DNA of 64,000 bases from contig CP075364.1 of the NCBI GenBank assembly GCA_019454105.1, positions 62,001 to 126,000 of the forward strand, read 5' to 3'. Positions within the stretch are counted from its first letter, which is position 1. Every line of letters starts with the position of its first letter. Shown one piece after another: positions 48,101 through 57,089 of the stretch. The notes under the pieces are model-generated. The model was not told where the DNA came from. It was given only the letters and a program-made list of their open reading frames with translations, and ran no database searches. Both the position numbers and the translations under genes were made by a program. This DNA is from Fimbriimonadaceae bacterium. Lineage in GTDB: Bacteria > Armatimonadota > Fimbriimonadia > Fimbriimonadales > Fimbriimonadaceae.

Positions 48101-50020
48101 GGGGGCGACAACGGCCGGTTCATAGCCGGTCGATCGAACGGACGCTGGAGCCCGATGCTTTGGTACGTCGTCTTCAACGGGTTCCAACCGTTCACGGCGC
48201 CCGTTGTGACGGGCGAGACGCTCTTCCAAGCGGGTTCGAGCGTTCTGCCGTACTTTATCAAGAACGGGTTTGTGGGCGGGCCGCCTGAACCGAGCGGGCT
48301 TGTATGGGGCATGGACGCTCAGATCAGCCCGAACGACGAGTTCCTTGCCCTGAATTCCGTCAGACCTTGGCAACAGCAGTATCGGACGTTCAAAGTCCAG
48401 GATATCAACAATCCTCGCTTCAACGGGGTCCGGCCCGCCAACGCGATCAAGTGGCCGCAGTTCCGTGGTATCGAGTCAGGAGACGACTTCAGGATTCGGA
48501 TCCTTCAGGTTGCGACCAACGAGCCTCGCGTGATCAATCTCGCGGCTGGCGACGGAACGCTCGCGATGACAGGCGACTCTGCCGTCTACAGCTTCACCAG
48601 GTCGGACTTCTTGGTCGTGGACTCAGGACGGGTGGCGCGGTTCGACCCCACCGGCAACCCGGTTTGGTCGACCGACCAGACCCTTCAGCAGGGCACGGCG
48701 GTGGCGTCAGGCCCGTCGGCCGAGACCGTCGGGCTTAGTGAGCCGTCGCGCATGTATCCTGCTGGCGACAACAGCTTCTGGGTCGTCGACACGGGCAACC
48801 ACCGTCTGGTCCGGGTCGACGCCTCAGGCCGAGAAACGCGGACGGTCACCGAATTCAGGCTCGACCCGAACTATCGACCGGGAGGACTGCCCAACCAAGG
48901 AGCGGCGGCCGGAGCGACAGCGGGGATGAACCTCAAGCTGCGAAGGCCCAAGGACGTGCTGGTCTACGAAACGATCGTCGATGGGTCGGTCGTCGGGGCC
49001 AATCCGTTCACCAACCCACGGCCGCGCGAGAGGTGGCTCCACATGGTCATCGCCGACTCGGGCAACAGCCGGGTCATTGAACTGGTGGACCGCTATGAGA
49101 TCGACCCCAACACCGGTCGCACGATCAGTCCGGTCCGGTACGACGATGGAAGCGGACGGCTCGTCGCTGCGCTTGGCATTCTCTACTGGCACACTCCTGA
49201 ACAACTGTCGGGCCGGGACTACGACTACAACTCCGTCGCCCGGGCGAGCCGCACGATCAATAACCAAGTGAACACGGTCGTCGCTCTCGGGTTTGGCAAC
49301 GCAGAACCAGGCCGCGGCACGCTTGGACTGGACGGTGGCCAGGGCCAGTTGGACAACCCGAGCGGGAACAGCGGCGTCGTCCTGTATGACGGGGCCCAGT
49401 CCGTCGTCATCAATCAGTTCGTCCGGCCCGGCATTCCGGCTCGGTCCTATCTGGGAGAGACTGCCCCCGGATCGAACGAGTTCGACTTCCTCTTGCCGAC
49501 TCTCGACCAGCCTGACCGGGTCCAGAAGATCACAGGACTGCGGTCAGTGACCCTTCGCTACGTGAACTATCAGAACCGGATCCTTCCGGCGGTGATGATC
49601 ACGGAAGCGACGGGAGTGTATGAGTTAGTCCAGAACTTGAACCGGCCCGGGGAGTGGATCGTCCGCTGGATGTTGCCGGTCGAAGCCTTTGTCGGGATGC
49701 GCCGTCCCAGGGACGCCGGGCCTTACACCCGGCTCCAACTCCGGAACAATCCGACCAGCCTGAGACCGATGTACGCGCGGCGCCTCGACTCCGGCGACGT
49801 GCTTTTGGTCAACGGTTTTGTCGGCAGGAGGTTCGACGGGAACCCGTTCAACGGCGAGGTCGTCCTACTCGAAGGTGGCTTTGGAGGAGACGACAACGAC
49901 CCTGGTTTCCAGATCGGCCGACCCAACCTTGGATTCAACTTCTTGAGCGTGAAGTACGAGCTTCCGCCCGTCCAAGGGGCCCGAGACATTCTCGCCCCGG
50001 TCTTTGCCCAAAGGCAATAA
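45188..50020 (+). CDS. Giant secreted protein with beta-propeller-like repeats (PilY1-like position, 1610 aa)
   Basis: ATG 45188 overlaps the preceding stop; a signal peptide follows (MRFRTFVLSVVATLAGFTAA). A first domain has DVLSLTVDRNLSFTSGERER and LRRFMDQGGVLWVDL, a pattern seen in Rossmann-like glutamine-amidotransferase-type folds. From about residue 370 there are PQQ-like strands (GRIVVTRGNEVICFDARPD). NHL-like blades follow further on: DNSFWVVDTGNHRLVRVDAS near residue 1193 and MVIADSGNSRVIELVDRYEI near 1286. Location directly after a PilX-like pilin and the propeller repeats match PilY1, the tip adhesin of type IV pili, though direct sequence similarity to PilY1 was not established. 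It probably sits at the pilus tip or cell surface. Confidence 0.75.
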   Translation: MRFRTFVLSVVATLAGFTAAQPLNYAGDTVEVRVGVLLTDSQRAANGFQTNAAPHVWYALDRDVTVKPARWSFVNPGAPSILSAATRQRWASFDAGTPLAGAAVSKSSAPYWEVELSALDDRSIARFDVLSLTVDRNLSFTSGERERLRRFMDQGGVLWVDLVNTIGLTYDEANPLPLPFEVGTSPLEVDGDFLHPLLRSPNALTLSDLNSMGFPLVGRPHFVTSALPYGVGGGFDKMMRWVANDSRRLQIVAGTNANNGVVSVGKVGQGYLVVTSRGVTLSLNRGRVPGSPGATSPNQGYRSLTPVIDPSSVAAAKLAVNIVSIVGTSPGPGAGPRKTNSNSVDLGAPLLRRFEANDGVGGLVQGHPPAIAAGRIVVTRGNEVICFDARPDRDLDGNGDPDDGLEDTFGSGYDVIWTATVPGSRVSPPVIVESPDSIVPNPARGNIIATQQVWVVNEQSRVFVFDLESAGAPQGSLANWPAIAQIQPPPNTQVGSTGPFAPTIHESVAVVTDSASGGVLGTSGRVWAIDIARAELLRTQNDFALLRSPRFGEPSSGATVGYIAIQDSSGGLDRIVYVPTAPNPTASRAAGLVSIWLGARGEVPFRRELNGILFIVQTRASLQGLPLLVDPRQYQGAAPFTLDSLGMKVTVVRANGVPLNLGELSQLFADVVETNPGVLQFTVGNSLGLDLTGQETPNDPTDDVSVRIDYTIDWGRAGEGFGQPQYDNFIRGNLGFPDNSNFARRVVGDLALAPTGNLIALTADPQQPRGGSIFNLKEDKGPGNFSLVNRFDLFQAFSFNVNSGGSGDSLNVPATVTDEDTINLLLPFLRGNFTNWGFAGGPTVRGGTVYVSAVADKGIFNNAFQARTGVLMAFKADPPVNSFEIEGQDSNFSIVQPDVALSTQINQPEQFSNLNPGQFTVEPIPGTSRSRVVIPSLMATTRNQIRDSLNTSAPLIVRRGGQTDVVIEPEAGGDNGRFIAGRSNGRWSPMLWYVVFNGFQPFTAPVVTGETLFQAGSSVLPYFIKNGFVGGPPEPSGLVWGMDAQISPNDEFLALNSVRPWQQQYRTFKVQDINNPRFNGVRPANAIKWPQFRGIESGDDFRIRILQVATNEPRVINLAAGDGTLAMTGDSAVYSFTRSDFLVVDSGRVARFDPTGNPVWSTDQTLQQGTAVASGPSAETVGLSEPSRMYPAGDNSFWVVDTGNHRLVRVDASGRETRTVTEFRLDPNYRPGGLPNQGAAAGATAGMNLKLRRPKDVLVYETIVDGSVVGANPFTNPRPRERWLHMVIADSGNSRVIELVDRYEIDPNTGRTISPVRYDDGSGRLVAALGILYWHTPEQLSGRDYDYNSVARASRTINNQVNTVVALGFGNAEPGRGTLGLDGGQGQLDNPSGNSGVVLYDGAQSVVINQFVRPGIPARSYLGETAPGSNEFDFLLPTLDQPDRVQKITGLRSVTLRYVNYQNRILPAVMITEATGVYELVQNLNRPGEWIVRWMLPVEAFVGMRRPRDAGPYTRLQLRNNPTSLRPMYARRLDSGDVLLVNGFVGRRFDGNPFNGEVVLLEGGFGGDDNDPGFQIGRPNLGFNFLSVKYELPPVQGARDILAPVFAQRQ

Positions 50021-50026
50021 CAGATT

Positions 50027-53000
50027 ATGAAAGCCCTGACAGCCAAGTCACGACGTTGGATCGCCGCCCTGGCGACCGCCGGTTGCGCCGCTCTGGCGTT
50101 GTACGCCGTCGCCCAAGACTATTCGATGGGCGGAGGGAACGCGAACAGGTCCGGCCTTCCTGAGGACGCCGGGCTGGGCCAACAGCCACGCACGTACAAC
50201 GACATTGGGCGGGGCTTCCTCCGATGGTGGTTCCCTGGAACAGGGGTCCGGATCGATCTGGACAACGACGAGGCTTCTGGCAACGGCTTTACGACCCCGG
50301 ATCCTGCGAACGCTTGGTCGACCCCATCGACCGGCAACTCGACCGTGGCTTTTGGCTATGTCCAAGGCATCCCGCCTCGGCCGGAGATCTATCGGTACGC
50401 CGACGTGGTTGACGACCGGGCGCCGGGCGCGACCGTGGCCACCTACACTTGGACCTTCATCGGACTCGACCCGAACATCGACTACGAGGTCTATGTCAAC
50501 CTGCCGATCGGCCCGACCGACGTCAATAACGATCCGGCAGTCATTGACCTGAAGTTTCCGGCCAAGTACGCTGTTTTCTCGGTAGAGCAGGCGGTCGGAG
50601 GCACCGACCGTCAGGTCATCGACGTCACAGCCTATGGCGGAGGATACGTCCAGCTTGGTGACGAGGGGCGCGCGACCCTCAAGACGTACAGACCGACCGG
50701 GAACCAGCTTGTCGTGAGGCTGACGACCGCCCTCCCGCGTGCGGACGATGGCACGTTCCTCGACTCGCTCTTGAACTCGGACCGGACCTTGATCTCCAGG
50801 CAGATCGTCTATGCCGACGCGGCCAGGATCGTCTCGCAACCTTCTGGCGCCGCGACCGGCCGATACGAGGCCTCGCCCGTCGTCTATCGGCTTCAGAACC
50901 CCGACCCGGGCGGGAGCGGCTCGCAAGGCGACTATCGGGTCGTGGCCAGCCGGAACGAGCCAAGTATCGTCGGCGACCTGAACCGGACTTATAGTCTTGG
51001 CGCGACAAGTTCGTTCAGCTTCGACGGGACGTTGGCTGCGGCAGGACAACCGGCACGGCGCAACGTTTACTGGAGCTGGCCGGTCCGTCAGCCGAGCGAT
51101 CGGTCGACTGCCGAGTTGAACCGGTATGCCCAAGAAAAGCGCGACTGGATCATGGCGACGGACCGCTTCCGTGCCGACCAGCGGATCCAGACTGACAACC
51201 TGAACGGAGGCGTCAGTCAGACTCTTGGGTTCACAGTACAACCTCCCGATCGCGACATCATCGGGCCCAACTATCTCTCTGCCCCCTCGACGGGCGGTGC
51301 GGCGACCGACGAAGTCCGTTTCGCGCCGAACCTTCCTGAGGGCCGTTATTGGATCGAAGTGTGGCACCCGGCGACGCCAGACCCCAGTTTGCCGGTCGGC
51401 ACGCGGATCGAAGTGAGGCAGGGCCCTGGCGCCGACGCCTTTACAGTCAACCAGAGCACGGCCTCGGGATGGTTCCGACTCCCTGACCAGCCGCGTGACG
51501 GCTATCAGCACACGGCCGCCGTTCCCTTGAGCGTGGCGATCACGAACGGCAGCAACAACGTGAGCGACGCCAGCAAACCGGTCTTCGCCGACGCGGTCCG
51601 GTTCGTGAGACAGTCCGACCTCTCTGTTCGGTCCACTCCGGTCATGCGGTCAGTGCGCGTTCAGGTCTCGCCGGGCAACTTCGCCGATCGCGACGTCGTG
51701 GTCGTCGCGATGGAGAACGGCCGGATCTATTGCATGGACGCCCACGGGAACCGCAACACCGGCAACCCGCCCCAGATCTATTGGACCTATCCGACGGAAA
51801 ATCCGACAGGAGACCCCAATCGCGCCATTGGGTTCGACGGGGTAGACGGGATCGCGGAGATGCCATCAGGCTTCGATCTTGGCTCAGCCATGGTCCAAAC
51901 CATCAACGGCGTCGATTACCTCTACATCGGCTCTGTCAATGGAAAGGTCTATTGCATCGAGATGAGCGGGCGGGGCGACGGTACCGCCGTGCGCCGGTGG
52001 ACTTATCCTGACGACTACGATCCGACCGCGCCGACCCTGCCGATGGTGCGCGGGCTCGAAAAGATCGTGGGTTCGGTGGCCTTTGCGACCGCAGCCGGGA
52101 ACGTGCCGATCGTCATCGTCCCGACGACCGAGGGTCGCCTGATCGCCTTGGACGCGCTGGGCGACGCGGCCCAGCGCAGGACGACGCCGGTCTGGGCTTA
52201 TCCGGACTTCACCTCGACCCCGCTCGGCCCGATCCTCCAGACTCCGACGGTCTCCTTCGGCCGGGCCTATTTTGGTGCAGCCCAAACGCAAGGCAGCTCT
52301 GCTGGCGAGACGTTCGCGGTGAACGTGGCCGACGGCACCTTGGCCTGGAGACAGGACGACGCTGGGAGTGGCGGGCTCGCCACTTTCGGCCAGGCTTCGC
52401 CCGTCGCCGTCCCTGCCACCCAAATCCAGCACAGCTTTGTGAACCTCGGGGCTTGGACCAACGAAGACTGCGTTTACTTCTGCGACGGGCGCGGCAAGTT
52501 CGCCGCGATCAACGCGGACACCGGGGCCGTGATCTGGAGGACCAACGAGGTCGGCACTGGAGCCGCCGGCCCGCTCCGGTTCACTTTCACCCGTCAGTAC
52601 GACGGCGGAAACCCCAACCAATTGGTGGAAAACATTCCGATGGTCGTTGTGCCAGGGCTGAACGGGCGCATCGTCGGCCTTCACGCGGCGGGCGACAGGA
52701 CGATCAGCAACGTGCGCTCCCAAGTGTGGGGCTACCGATTGGACGGCACCAACCAGGTGGCGACACTCGCCACCGGTGGATGGGACAACGCGAGCGGCGA
52801 GCGAAGCTGGATGTACACCGGCGACAGCAATGGGTACTTCTATGCTTGGAACTCAAACGACGACTTCCAAATCAACCCGATCTTCCCGGACGTCCCTCCA
52901 GGACAGCAAGAGCTGATCGACAACGAAGACAGCGAGCTCCGTGACCTCATGGTGGGGGCAAACATCGAGTTGATCTCGCCGATCGGCTATGAGGACATCC

Positions 53001-56000
53001 GCGAGAAGGCGGATTCCGGGAATTTGACCCAACAGGATCTTGATGATGCCAGGACGAACCAAGTCATCGATCGCCGTCGGTTCGAATATGGCGAGACGAT
53101 CTATGTGCTCGTCACCAACCTTCCGCGCTTGTCGGGGCAGAACTCCAACTACTATCTCGAGTTCGAGCAGTCCAGCACTTCCCGGGCGAGCCAGCGGCGC
53201 CCCATCCCCGTTCGCTACTCGGGCGGAGGCGGCAATGACGGGTACTGCTTAGTCGGCCTGCCCCTCTTGACCACGGGCGTCTCAGGCGTGAACCCTGGCC
53301 GAAACTTCCTCTCGGTCGCAGCGGTCTCCCCGGGCAACAGAGGACTGAGAAGCCAGCCTCGGAACTTGCCGCCGGGAGTGGTGATCGGCAGCGACACGGT
53401 CGATTACTTGATCGGGCATCCCATCGCTTTGATCATGAGGACCAATGCTGGAGGGATCGACTTGAGCATTGGCAACCGAGTGATCCTGCCGAACGTTGGC
53501 GACGCCGACTTCGACAACTTCTTTGAAAACGGATCACGAGGAACCGACCAAAACCCTGGCGGCAACCCGACCGAGCCGTTCGGGCCCTTTGGGCCGACCC
53601 TCACGAGCAAAGGCGAGCCCGTCAGTCACGGAGGCGCCGGGGCTCAAAGAGTGGAGCTCGTCGACCGCAGCCTCATGCTGCTCTTGATGGACCGCGGCCT
53701 CAGCCAAGTTCGGGTCTCGCCTCGGGACATCGCTTGGGTCAAAGACGGATCCAACCCGAACACGGGCGGGGTCATCAAGCCGTTGCTCGACAACGTCGGC
53801 ACAACTTACCCAGGGTTCGAGGACTACCCCTTGAACATTCCGAACAACAGCTTGGACTACCCTGACGTTTCGCGGGAAACCATGTCCTTTGCCGCCAGCG
53901 TCTTTGGGGCGATCCAAAACCCGCTTTTCGCGAACGGCATCAGCCTCGCGCCGCCTGCGATCCTGGACGCGGACAGGAACGCCTACCGGACTCAGGCCGG
54001 GTACGAGGGCCAGATGACGCGTTCGTTGAACTCGACCCCGGTCGACATCAACCTCTCTGTGCCCCGATTCCAGCCGCCCAGCGCCCAGGGGTATGCAGGA
54101 AGCCAAATCGTCTATATCGACTCTCAGGTCGGACAACAACAAGACTTCACCTCCGAGGTCTATCGGACGTTCGGTCTGACGCTTGGGGTCGGGATCGACA
54201 ACAGGGTCGTCGTCGGCACGCCGACCATCGACCTCGGGTCGTTGCCTGCCGGTGGCGGTTACCATGGCGGCGTGGGCTTTGGCCCATTGAACCCGTGGGA
54301 CGCGGCGACCCGGTTCAGTCCTTGGAACGCAGATTTCAACAATCTGTTCCAGCCGATGCCGCTCAAGAACGAAGGCAACGTCAACGTGCTGAACCTTCGG
54401 CTGGCCAAGTACTATCGCGACGGCTCGGGACCAAGCCCGGTCGAGCTCTTCATGCCGGGCCAGCACGAACTGGGATGGCTTGACGGCTCCCTGCACATGC
54501 ACAGCTCGCTCGATCCGAGGTTCTCAGCCTCGCGGGTCGTGGGCAACGGAGCCAACGGCTTCGACCCTCTGGCGCGGAACATTCTCCAAAAGCCGAGGCC
54601 CGGCGACATCATCGGGACGCGCTACAACGTGAACCCGGTCTCTCGCCCGAACAGCAACTTGCGTAACCCTGGCGGGACGCTCTTCGATCCATTGTTGATC
54701 ACGCCGGGCGAAGCCAAAATCGGCGTCTCGGCACCGATCGGGGCGCCAGTCGGACAGTACATCCAGCGCGTCTATGCCTTTGAGAACGACACTCCGGCGA
54801 ACAACGTGAACCCGGACAACCCGACGCTGAACCCGACCAACGATTCGTTCACCGACCCGGGCGTCTCCCTGAAGTTCACAGTCCGGGAGTCGCGGCTCAC
54901 CAACGCCCCGACCACAAAGTCGGCTCCGATGGTGGAGCGACTCCTCAACGGAGGCGAGAACTTCACCTGGGGCAACTCTCAGCCGACCGCGATGCGGGAC
55001 GGGCTTGGCAACCTCTTCGTCGCGTGGGCCTCGAACCGGCTCGAAGCGAGCAACGATCCGGGATGGGCCGCCCGTGTGCGCAACGAGAGCGACATGACCC
55101 TGCCCGACAGGTGGAGGATCTACATCGGTTCTCTCCGTTTCGATCAGGGAGCGATCCCGCCGCTCACCGAGAGCCCGTTGGCCGATCTGAACGGCTGGTC
55201 CGCCAACACGGCCGAGCGATGGTTCCGCAGGGCCGAGGCGATCATCGACCCGCCCGCGACGGCCTTTGCCGTCGATCCCGGAATCGGCGAGACTCTGGAG
55301 CCTGCAAGCGTGCGGCTCGGCTCACCGTCCTTCCCTGGGGCCGGGTTCTTCAATCTGCTCGACCCACCCGCGAACGACGGCCGAACCTGGTCTAACCAAA
55401 AGTGGATGGCCTTCGTCGCCGAGGCGACCAAACGGGACGCGGCGGGCAACAACAGCCAGCTGAGCCAGTTGATGTTCGCCAGGCTCACCTTTGCCGGTGA
55501 CGGCTCCGTGACCGTGAACGAGATCGTCGGCTCGCCGCATGACCCACTCACCCGTAAAGGCAAACCGAGCGTCGTGGAAGGGGACGAGAACGTCACTGCG
55601 TTCTACACCGCGACGACGGGGCAGCTTGGCCAGGTGTTCTACACCACTTATCTTCCGAACAACCCGGGCAACCCGTGGCGGACCGGCAGCTTCAATCTTG
55701 GGGCAGGCTTCGAAACGGTTGGAAGCCCGAGCGCGGTCTTGCGCCGGTATCAGAACGCGAACATCGCCCGGCTGGACCTCACCTTCTCGGCGACCGTCCG
55801 CGGACGTCGGGGCAGCGAGGTCTACTTCGGTCGGACCGGCTGGAACGCCCGAGAAGGCAGGCCGGGTGGCCGGAACAGCCTGATCGCGTTTGGCGAGTTG
55901 ACGGACCCGCTGACCGTCGATCCTGTGACCGGGGTCTTCTGGGCACCGGGAGTGCAATGGCGCACTGACCAGCAGAGCGTGGACTCGATCCGGGTCACCA

Positions 56001-56929
56001 CGCTGAACAGCGCCAGGCAACTGGTCGACGTCTGGGACGGCAAAGCCGAGACCAGACGGTTCGACGAGGCTTCCGGGGTCTTGAGTTTCGATTCACGGCT
56101 AGGCGGGCAGGTCTTGGTCGACACGACGAACGGCTCCGTCCGGTTCACGGGAGGGATCCTTTCGCGCGACGCCCGGCTGTTCGTCACCTACCGGCCGTTC
56201 TTCTTGCGGCTTAGCACTGGGATCGGGGCCAACCACCGAGCCGTCAACCAGGTCTACGACGACCGGTTCATCGGCGTCCGGCGGTACCAGAACCAGCCGA
56301 GCCGCGACTTGGTCGGCGACCTTAGCTACTGGGGCAACGAGCTTAACTCACGGCCAGCCGACACCGATCCGATTCGGTGGGACCGCCGAGTGGTGGTCTA
56401 CAGCCGGACGGCGGCGGACGGCGGCTCGACCGCCCGACCGTTCTATCAGACTTTCCGGCACGGCGTCGAACTGCCGTTGCCGGTGGCGATCGACAGATCG
56501 ACGGGTTCGCCTCTGCTCTTCGAGGTCACGTGGGTCGGTGGCGGCCCACCTGCCGAGCGGTTCTATCAACTGGATCCAGTCAGCGGGCGTGTCTACTTCA
56601 TGTCAGGCATGGAGGATCGGAGGGTGGACATTCGGTACCGTCCGGCGGACGAGACAGGCGAGCCTTATGCGAACGCCATCACCGTGGACGGCACGGTGCG
56701 GATGATCCGCGAGGTGGACGAGCAGGCCATTCCGGTCGAGCAGCCCGGCAACGAGACCGCGCTGTCGGTTGCTCTGGACCCGCTCAGCCAAGCCTACAAC
56801 AACGTGACGTTCGGCGGACGCCGTCCGGGTCTCCTGTGGCTCTTCTGGACGAGTTCGAGGACTGGAAACCTGGACATCTTCTTCCAGACGATCGCTCCCA
56901 GGTTCTCCTCAAGGCCCCCGAACCAGTGA
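50027..56929 (+). CDS. Giant secreted multidomain protein with golvesin-like and PQQ-propeller-like modules (2300 aa)
   Basis: ATG 50027 lies 6 nt after the previous stop; a hydrophobic signal follows (WIAALATAGCAALALYAVAQ). Two golvesin/xanthan-lyase-CBD-like modules are suggested by their closing motifs: IVYADAARIV near residue 264 and VFADAVRFVR near residue 520, each preceded by long beta-rich stretches. Residues about 555-945 hold five or six PQQ-like blades (VVVAMENGRIYCMDAHGN, YIGSVNGKVYCIEMSG, VPTTEGRLIALDALGD, DGTLAWRQDDAG, INADTGAVIWRTNE). The C-terminal half contains sialidase/BNR-like phrases (NLFVAWASNRLE, LLWLFWTSSRTGNLDIFFQT). The architecture indicates a carbohydrate- or surface-binding tip or matrix protein acting with the gene upstream. 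It is the last gene of the operon, followed by a hairpin. Confidence 0.75.
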   Translation: MKALTAKSRRWIAALATAGCAALALYAVAQDYSMGGGNANRSGLPEDAGLGQQPRTYNDIGRGFLRWWFPGTGVRIDLDNDEASGNGFTTPDPANAWSTPSTGNSTVAFGYVQGIPPRPEIYRYADVVDDRAPGATVATYTWTFIGLDPNIDYEVYVNLPIGPTDVNNDPAVIDLKFPAKYAVFSVEQAVGGTDRQVIDVTAYGGGYVQLGDEGRATLKTYRPTGNQLVVRLTTALPRADDGTFLDSLLNSDRTLISRQIVYADAARIVSQPSGAATGRYEASPVVYRLQNPDPGGSGSQGDYRVVASRNEPSIVGDLNRTYSLGATSSFSFDGTLAAAGQPARRNVYWSWPVRQPSDRSTAELNRYAQEKRDWIMATDRFRADQRIQTDNLNGGVSQTLGFTVQPPDRDIIGPNYLSAPSTGGAATDEVRFAPNLPEGRYWIEVWHPATPDPSLPVGTRIEVRQGPGADAFTVNQSTASGWFRLPDQPRDGYQHTAAVPLSVAITNGSNNVSDASKPVFADAVRFVRQSDLSVRSTPVMRSVRVQVSPGNFADRDVVVVAMENGRIYCMDAHGNRNTGNPPQIYWTYPTENPTGDPNRAIGFDGVDGIAEMPSGFDLGSAMVQTINGVDYLYIGSVNGKVYCIEMSGRGDGTAVRRWTYPDDYDPTAPTLPMVRGLEKIVGSVAFATAAGNVPIVIVPTTEGRLIALDALGDAAQRRTTPVWAYPDFTSTPLGPILQTPTVSFGRAYFGAAQTQGSSAGETFAVNVADGTLAWRQDDAGSGGLATFGQASPVAVPATQIQHSFVNLGAWTNEDCVYFCDGRGKFAAINADTGAVIWRTNEVGTGAAGPLRFTFTRQYDGGNPNQLVENIPMVVVPGLNGRIVGLHAAGDRTISNVRSQVWGYRLDGTNQVATLATGGWDNASGERSWMYTGDSNGYFYAWNSNDDFQINPIFPDVPPGQQELIDNEDSELRDLMVGANIELISPIGYEDIREKADSGNLTQQDLDDARTNQVIDRRRFEYGETIYVLVTNLPRLSGQNSNYYLEFEQSSTSRASQRRPIPVRYSGGGGNDGYCLVGLPLLTTGVSGVNPGRNFLSVAAVSPGNRGLRSQPRNLPPGVVIGSDTVDYLIGHPIALIMRTNAGGIDLSIGNRVILPNVGDADFDNFFENGSRGTDQNPGGNPTEPFGPFGPTLTSKGEPVSHGGAGAQRVELVDRSLMLLLMDRGLSQVRVSPRDIAWVKDGSNPNTGGVIKPLLDNVGTTYPGFEDYPLNIPNNSLDYPDVSRETMSFAASVFGAIQNPLFANGISLAPPAILDADRNAYRTQAGYEGQMTRSLNSTPVDINLSVPRFQPPSAQGYAGSQIVYIDSQVGQQQDFTSEVYRTFGLTLGVGIDNRVVVGTPTIDLGSLPAGGGYHGGVGFGPLNPWDAATRFSPWNADFNNLFQPMPLKNEGNVNVLNLRLAKYYRDGSGPSPVELFMPGQHELGWLDGSLHMHSSLDPRFSASRVVGNGANGFDPLARNILQKPRPGDIIGTRYNVNPVSRPNSNLRNPGGTLFDPLLITPGEAKIGVSAPIGAPVGQYIQRVYAFENDTPANNVNPDNPTLNPTNDSFTDPGVSLKFTVRESRLTNAPTTKSAPMVERLLNGGENFTWGNSQPTAMRDGLGNLFVAWASNRLEASNDPGWAARVRNESDMTLPDRWRIYIGSLRFDQGAIPPLTESPLADLNGWSANTAERWFRRAEAIIDPPATAFAVDPGIGETLEPASVRLGSPSFPGAGFFNLLDPPANDGRTWSNQKWMAFVAEATKRDAAGNNSQLSQLMFARLTFAGDGSVTVNEIVGSPHDPLTRKGKPSVVEGDENVTAFYTATTGQLGQVFYTTYLPNNPGNPWRTGSFNLGAGFETVGSPSAVLRRYQNANIARLDLTFSATVRGRRGSEVYFGRTGWNAREGRPGGRNSLIAFGELTDPLTVDPVTGVFWAPGVQWRTDQQSVDSIRVTTLNSARQLVDVWDGKAETRRFDEASGVLSFDSRLGGQVLVDTTNGSVRFTGGILSRDARLFVTYRPFFLRLSTGIGANHRAVNQVYDDRFIGVRRYQNQPSRDLVGDLSYWGNELNSRPADTDPIRWDRRVVVYSRTAADGGSTARPFYQTFRHGVELPLPVAIDRSTGSPLLFEVTWVGGGPPAERFYQLDPVSGRVYFMSGMEDRRVDIRYRPADETGEPYANAITVDGTVRMIREVDEQAIPVEQPGNETALSVALDPLSQAYNNVTFGGRRPGLLWLFWTSSRTGNLDIFFQTIAPRFSSRPPNQ

Positions 56930-56938
56930 AGGATTCAT

Positions 56939-56966
56939 GGGCCGGGGCCGCTTGTCGGCCCGGCCC
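56939..56966 (+). terminator. Hairpin at the end of the minor-pilin operon
   Basis: GGGCCGGG (56939-56946) pairs with CCCGGCCC (56959-56966), with CCG/CGG pairing inside the loop, 10 nt after the stop codon. Confidence 0.7.
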
Positions 56967-57023
56967 TGAACCAAACACCGGGGTTTCTCCGTCTTCAACG
57001 ATGTCTGACAGACCCGAGCCTCG

Positions 57024-57053
57024 TTGACAGGTTCAGGGCAACGGTGCTAACAT
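57024..57053 (+). promoter_or_regulatory. Sigma70-type promoter of the pilM-aroB operon
   Basis: TTGACA (57024-57029, a perfect -35) and TAACAT (57048-57053) are 18 bp apart, and TGC precedes the -10 as in extended -10 promoters. The pilM start is 37 bp downstream. Confidence 0.65.
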
Positions 57054-57089
57054 CCCCCGGGTCGGCAAAGAGGCAGGGAAGATCGATTC

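Noticed and set aside
50048-51511. 487-residue minus-strand frame opposite the 2300-aa gene
   Set aside because: Same shadow pattern; the plus strand carries a signal peptide and repeat domains here.
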